From: Bacillota bacterium
GTDB taxonomy: Bacteria > Bacillota > UBA4882 > UBA10575
Direction: 5' to 3'
DNA: 6,679 bases
NCBI GenBank assembly: GCA_012521315.1
Contig: JAAYMP010000073.1
Location: forward strand, 1 to 6,679
The stretch's first letter is position 1; every line of letters starts with the position of its first letter. Below the pieces are notes generated by a model that had not been told where the DNA came from, ran no database searches, and worked only from the letters and a program-made list of their open reading frames with translations. Below, piece by piece: positions 5,989 through 6,679 of the stretch. The translations under genes and the position numbers were made by a program.

Positions 5989-6679
5989 TTATTGTCCCGC
6001 CCGCCATTTCTGCAGATAGTCCAGGATCAGTTCTTTACGGTTCCGCGCCGGATCCTCCGTCACCCAATGGAAGACGTCCTCCAGCACCGCACCCACCTGC
6101 GGGCCGGGCGGAAGCCCCAAAAAGGCCATGACTTCGTGGCCGTTCACGGCCAAATCTTTCCGGGCAAAAACAGTCTCGCCGGCCAGCATCGCCTGGACCC
6201 GCCGGTGAAAGCGGACCAAATTGTCCAGGGCGCGGGCGACCGGCCCGCCGGTACCGACGATATCGGCCCGTCTTAACTCTAAAAGGTCGACGATGTTCTC
6301 CGGACCCACCTTCCCGACCAAACGCCGAAGGGCGGCGTCGGTCAACCAGGGGTCGGCCGGAAACATGTGCCAGCGGATTAGGGTCAGCACCTTTTGCCGG
6401 AAGACATTGGCAAACCGGAGCCGCTCCAGGATTCCGGCGGCCAGCGCCGCGCCGGCCTTCTCATGGCCATAATAACGGACCCGGCCCCCCTCCACCTGCC
6501 GGGTGGTGGCTTTCCCCAGATCGTGAAGGAAAGCCGCCCAGCGCAGTTCGGCCGTTGGTTTGATCGCCTGCACGGTCGCCACCAAATGCGTAAAGATGGC
6601 CGGGTCGGTAGCCCAAACGGCCGCAAACTCCGGCATGATCGCAGTCAACAACCCGCTGCGGGCGAGTCCCGTGAGGCCG
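5989..6679 (-). CDS. cca: CCA-adding tRNA nucleotidyltransferase, C-terminal part with HD domain (5' end cut by window edge)
   Basis: The frame is open from the right edge to a TAA at 5991-5989, giving about 229 visible residues of a protein that normally has 400-480. The N-terminal nucleotidyltransferase head lies outside the window. The visible part has the linker just before the HD domain (SGLLTAIMPEF) and then an HD domain. HD landmarks are a His in IFTHLV, RWAAFLHDLGK with the HD pair, YYGHEKAGA, ERLRFAN and LIRWHM. The C-terminal landmarks are LAVNGHEVMAFLGLPPGPQVG and NRKELILDYL, typical of bacterial CCA/poly(A) polymerase proteins with an HD domain. Such enzymes add or repair the 3' CCA of tRNA in the cytoplasm. 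The HD domain is a metal phosphohydrolase fold whose activity here is not testable. It could be a poly(A) polymerase paralogue or an A- or CC-adding enzyme; the head domain would decide. A TTG at 6651 is only an internal leucine codon. Confidence 0.88.
   Translation of the reverse strand, partial: GLTGLARSGLLTAIMPEFAAVWATDPAIFTHLVATVQAIKPTAELRWAAFLHDLGKATTRQVEGGRVRYYGHEKAGAALAAGILERLRFANVFRQKVLTLIRWHMFPADPWLTDAALRRLVGKVGPENIVDLLELRRADIVGTGGPVARALDNLVRFHRRVQAMLAGETVFARKDLAVNGHEVMAFLGLPPGPQVGAVLEDVFHWVTEDPARNRKELILDYLQKWRAGQ

Noticed and set aside
5157..6131. Long plus-strand open frame (about 324 codons) opposite yqfD, yqfC, the gap and the end of cca
   Set aside because: The translation is proline- and arginine-rich low-complexity sequence with no recognisable family, and it lies antisense to well-supported genes. 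It is an expected artefact of GC-rich coding DNA.
1..6679. Defence system, mobile element, CRISPR array, tRNA or riboswitch
   Set aside because: Almost the whole window is covered by conserved housekeeping and sporulation genes; the single 83-base gap is too short for such elements, and no repeats or integrase- or transposase-like sequence were seen.

Overview
The window is a compact, GC-rich stretch with every supported gene on the minus strand, read from the right edge to the left. Gene content and order (yqfC, yqfD, phoH, yqfF/pgpH, ybeY, dgkA) match the conserved Bacillus/Clostridium sporulation and RNA-maintenance cluster that in Bacillus subtilis continues into cdd and era. Because yqfC and yqfD occur in endospore formers, the source is most likely a spore-forming Firmicute. 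The high GC and the unusual gene upstream suggest a clostridial-type lineage rather than Bacillus itself, but genus cannot be read from this sequence.

Layout in transcription order: (1) 6679-5989, the C-terminal part of a CCA-adding tRNA nucleotidyltransferase with an HD domain, cut by the right edge; (2) 5988-5906, an 83-base gap, the only real intergenic space, holding a candidate mother-cell SigE promoter; (3) 5905-5579, sporulation protein YqfC; (4) 5597-4407, sporulation protein YqfD, a single-pass membrane protein; (5) 4387-3407, PhoH-family ATPase; (6) 3393-1111, PgpH-type 7TM-HD c-di-AMP phosphodiesterase; (7) 1169-693, YbeY endoribonuclease; (8) 703 to the left edge, an unterminated reading frame encoding a DgkA-type lipid kinase fused to a PAP2-type lipid phosphatase.

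Genes 3 to 8 overlap or are separated by fewer than 20 bases, so they very probably form one operon with translational coupling. Two junctions have the stop codon TAA embedded in the next gene's Shine-Dalgarno sequence (TAAAGGAGG), and pgpH and ybeY share 59 bases. The cluster joins sporulation (YqfC, YqfD), RNA metabolism (PhoH, YbeY, with CCA upstream), nucleotide second-messenger turnover (PgpH) and envelope lipid-carrier phosphorylation (DgkA-PAP2).

I see no mobile element, CRISPR array, RNA gene or defence system. The most noteworthy item is the kinase-phosphatase fusion at the left end, which is easy to miss because it has no stop codon in the window. The rest is a well-known conserved cluster with local variations.
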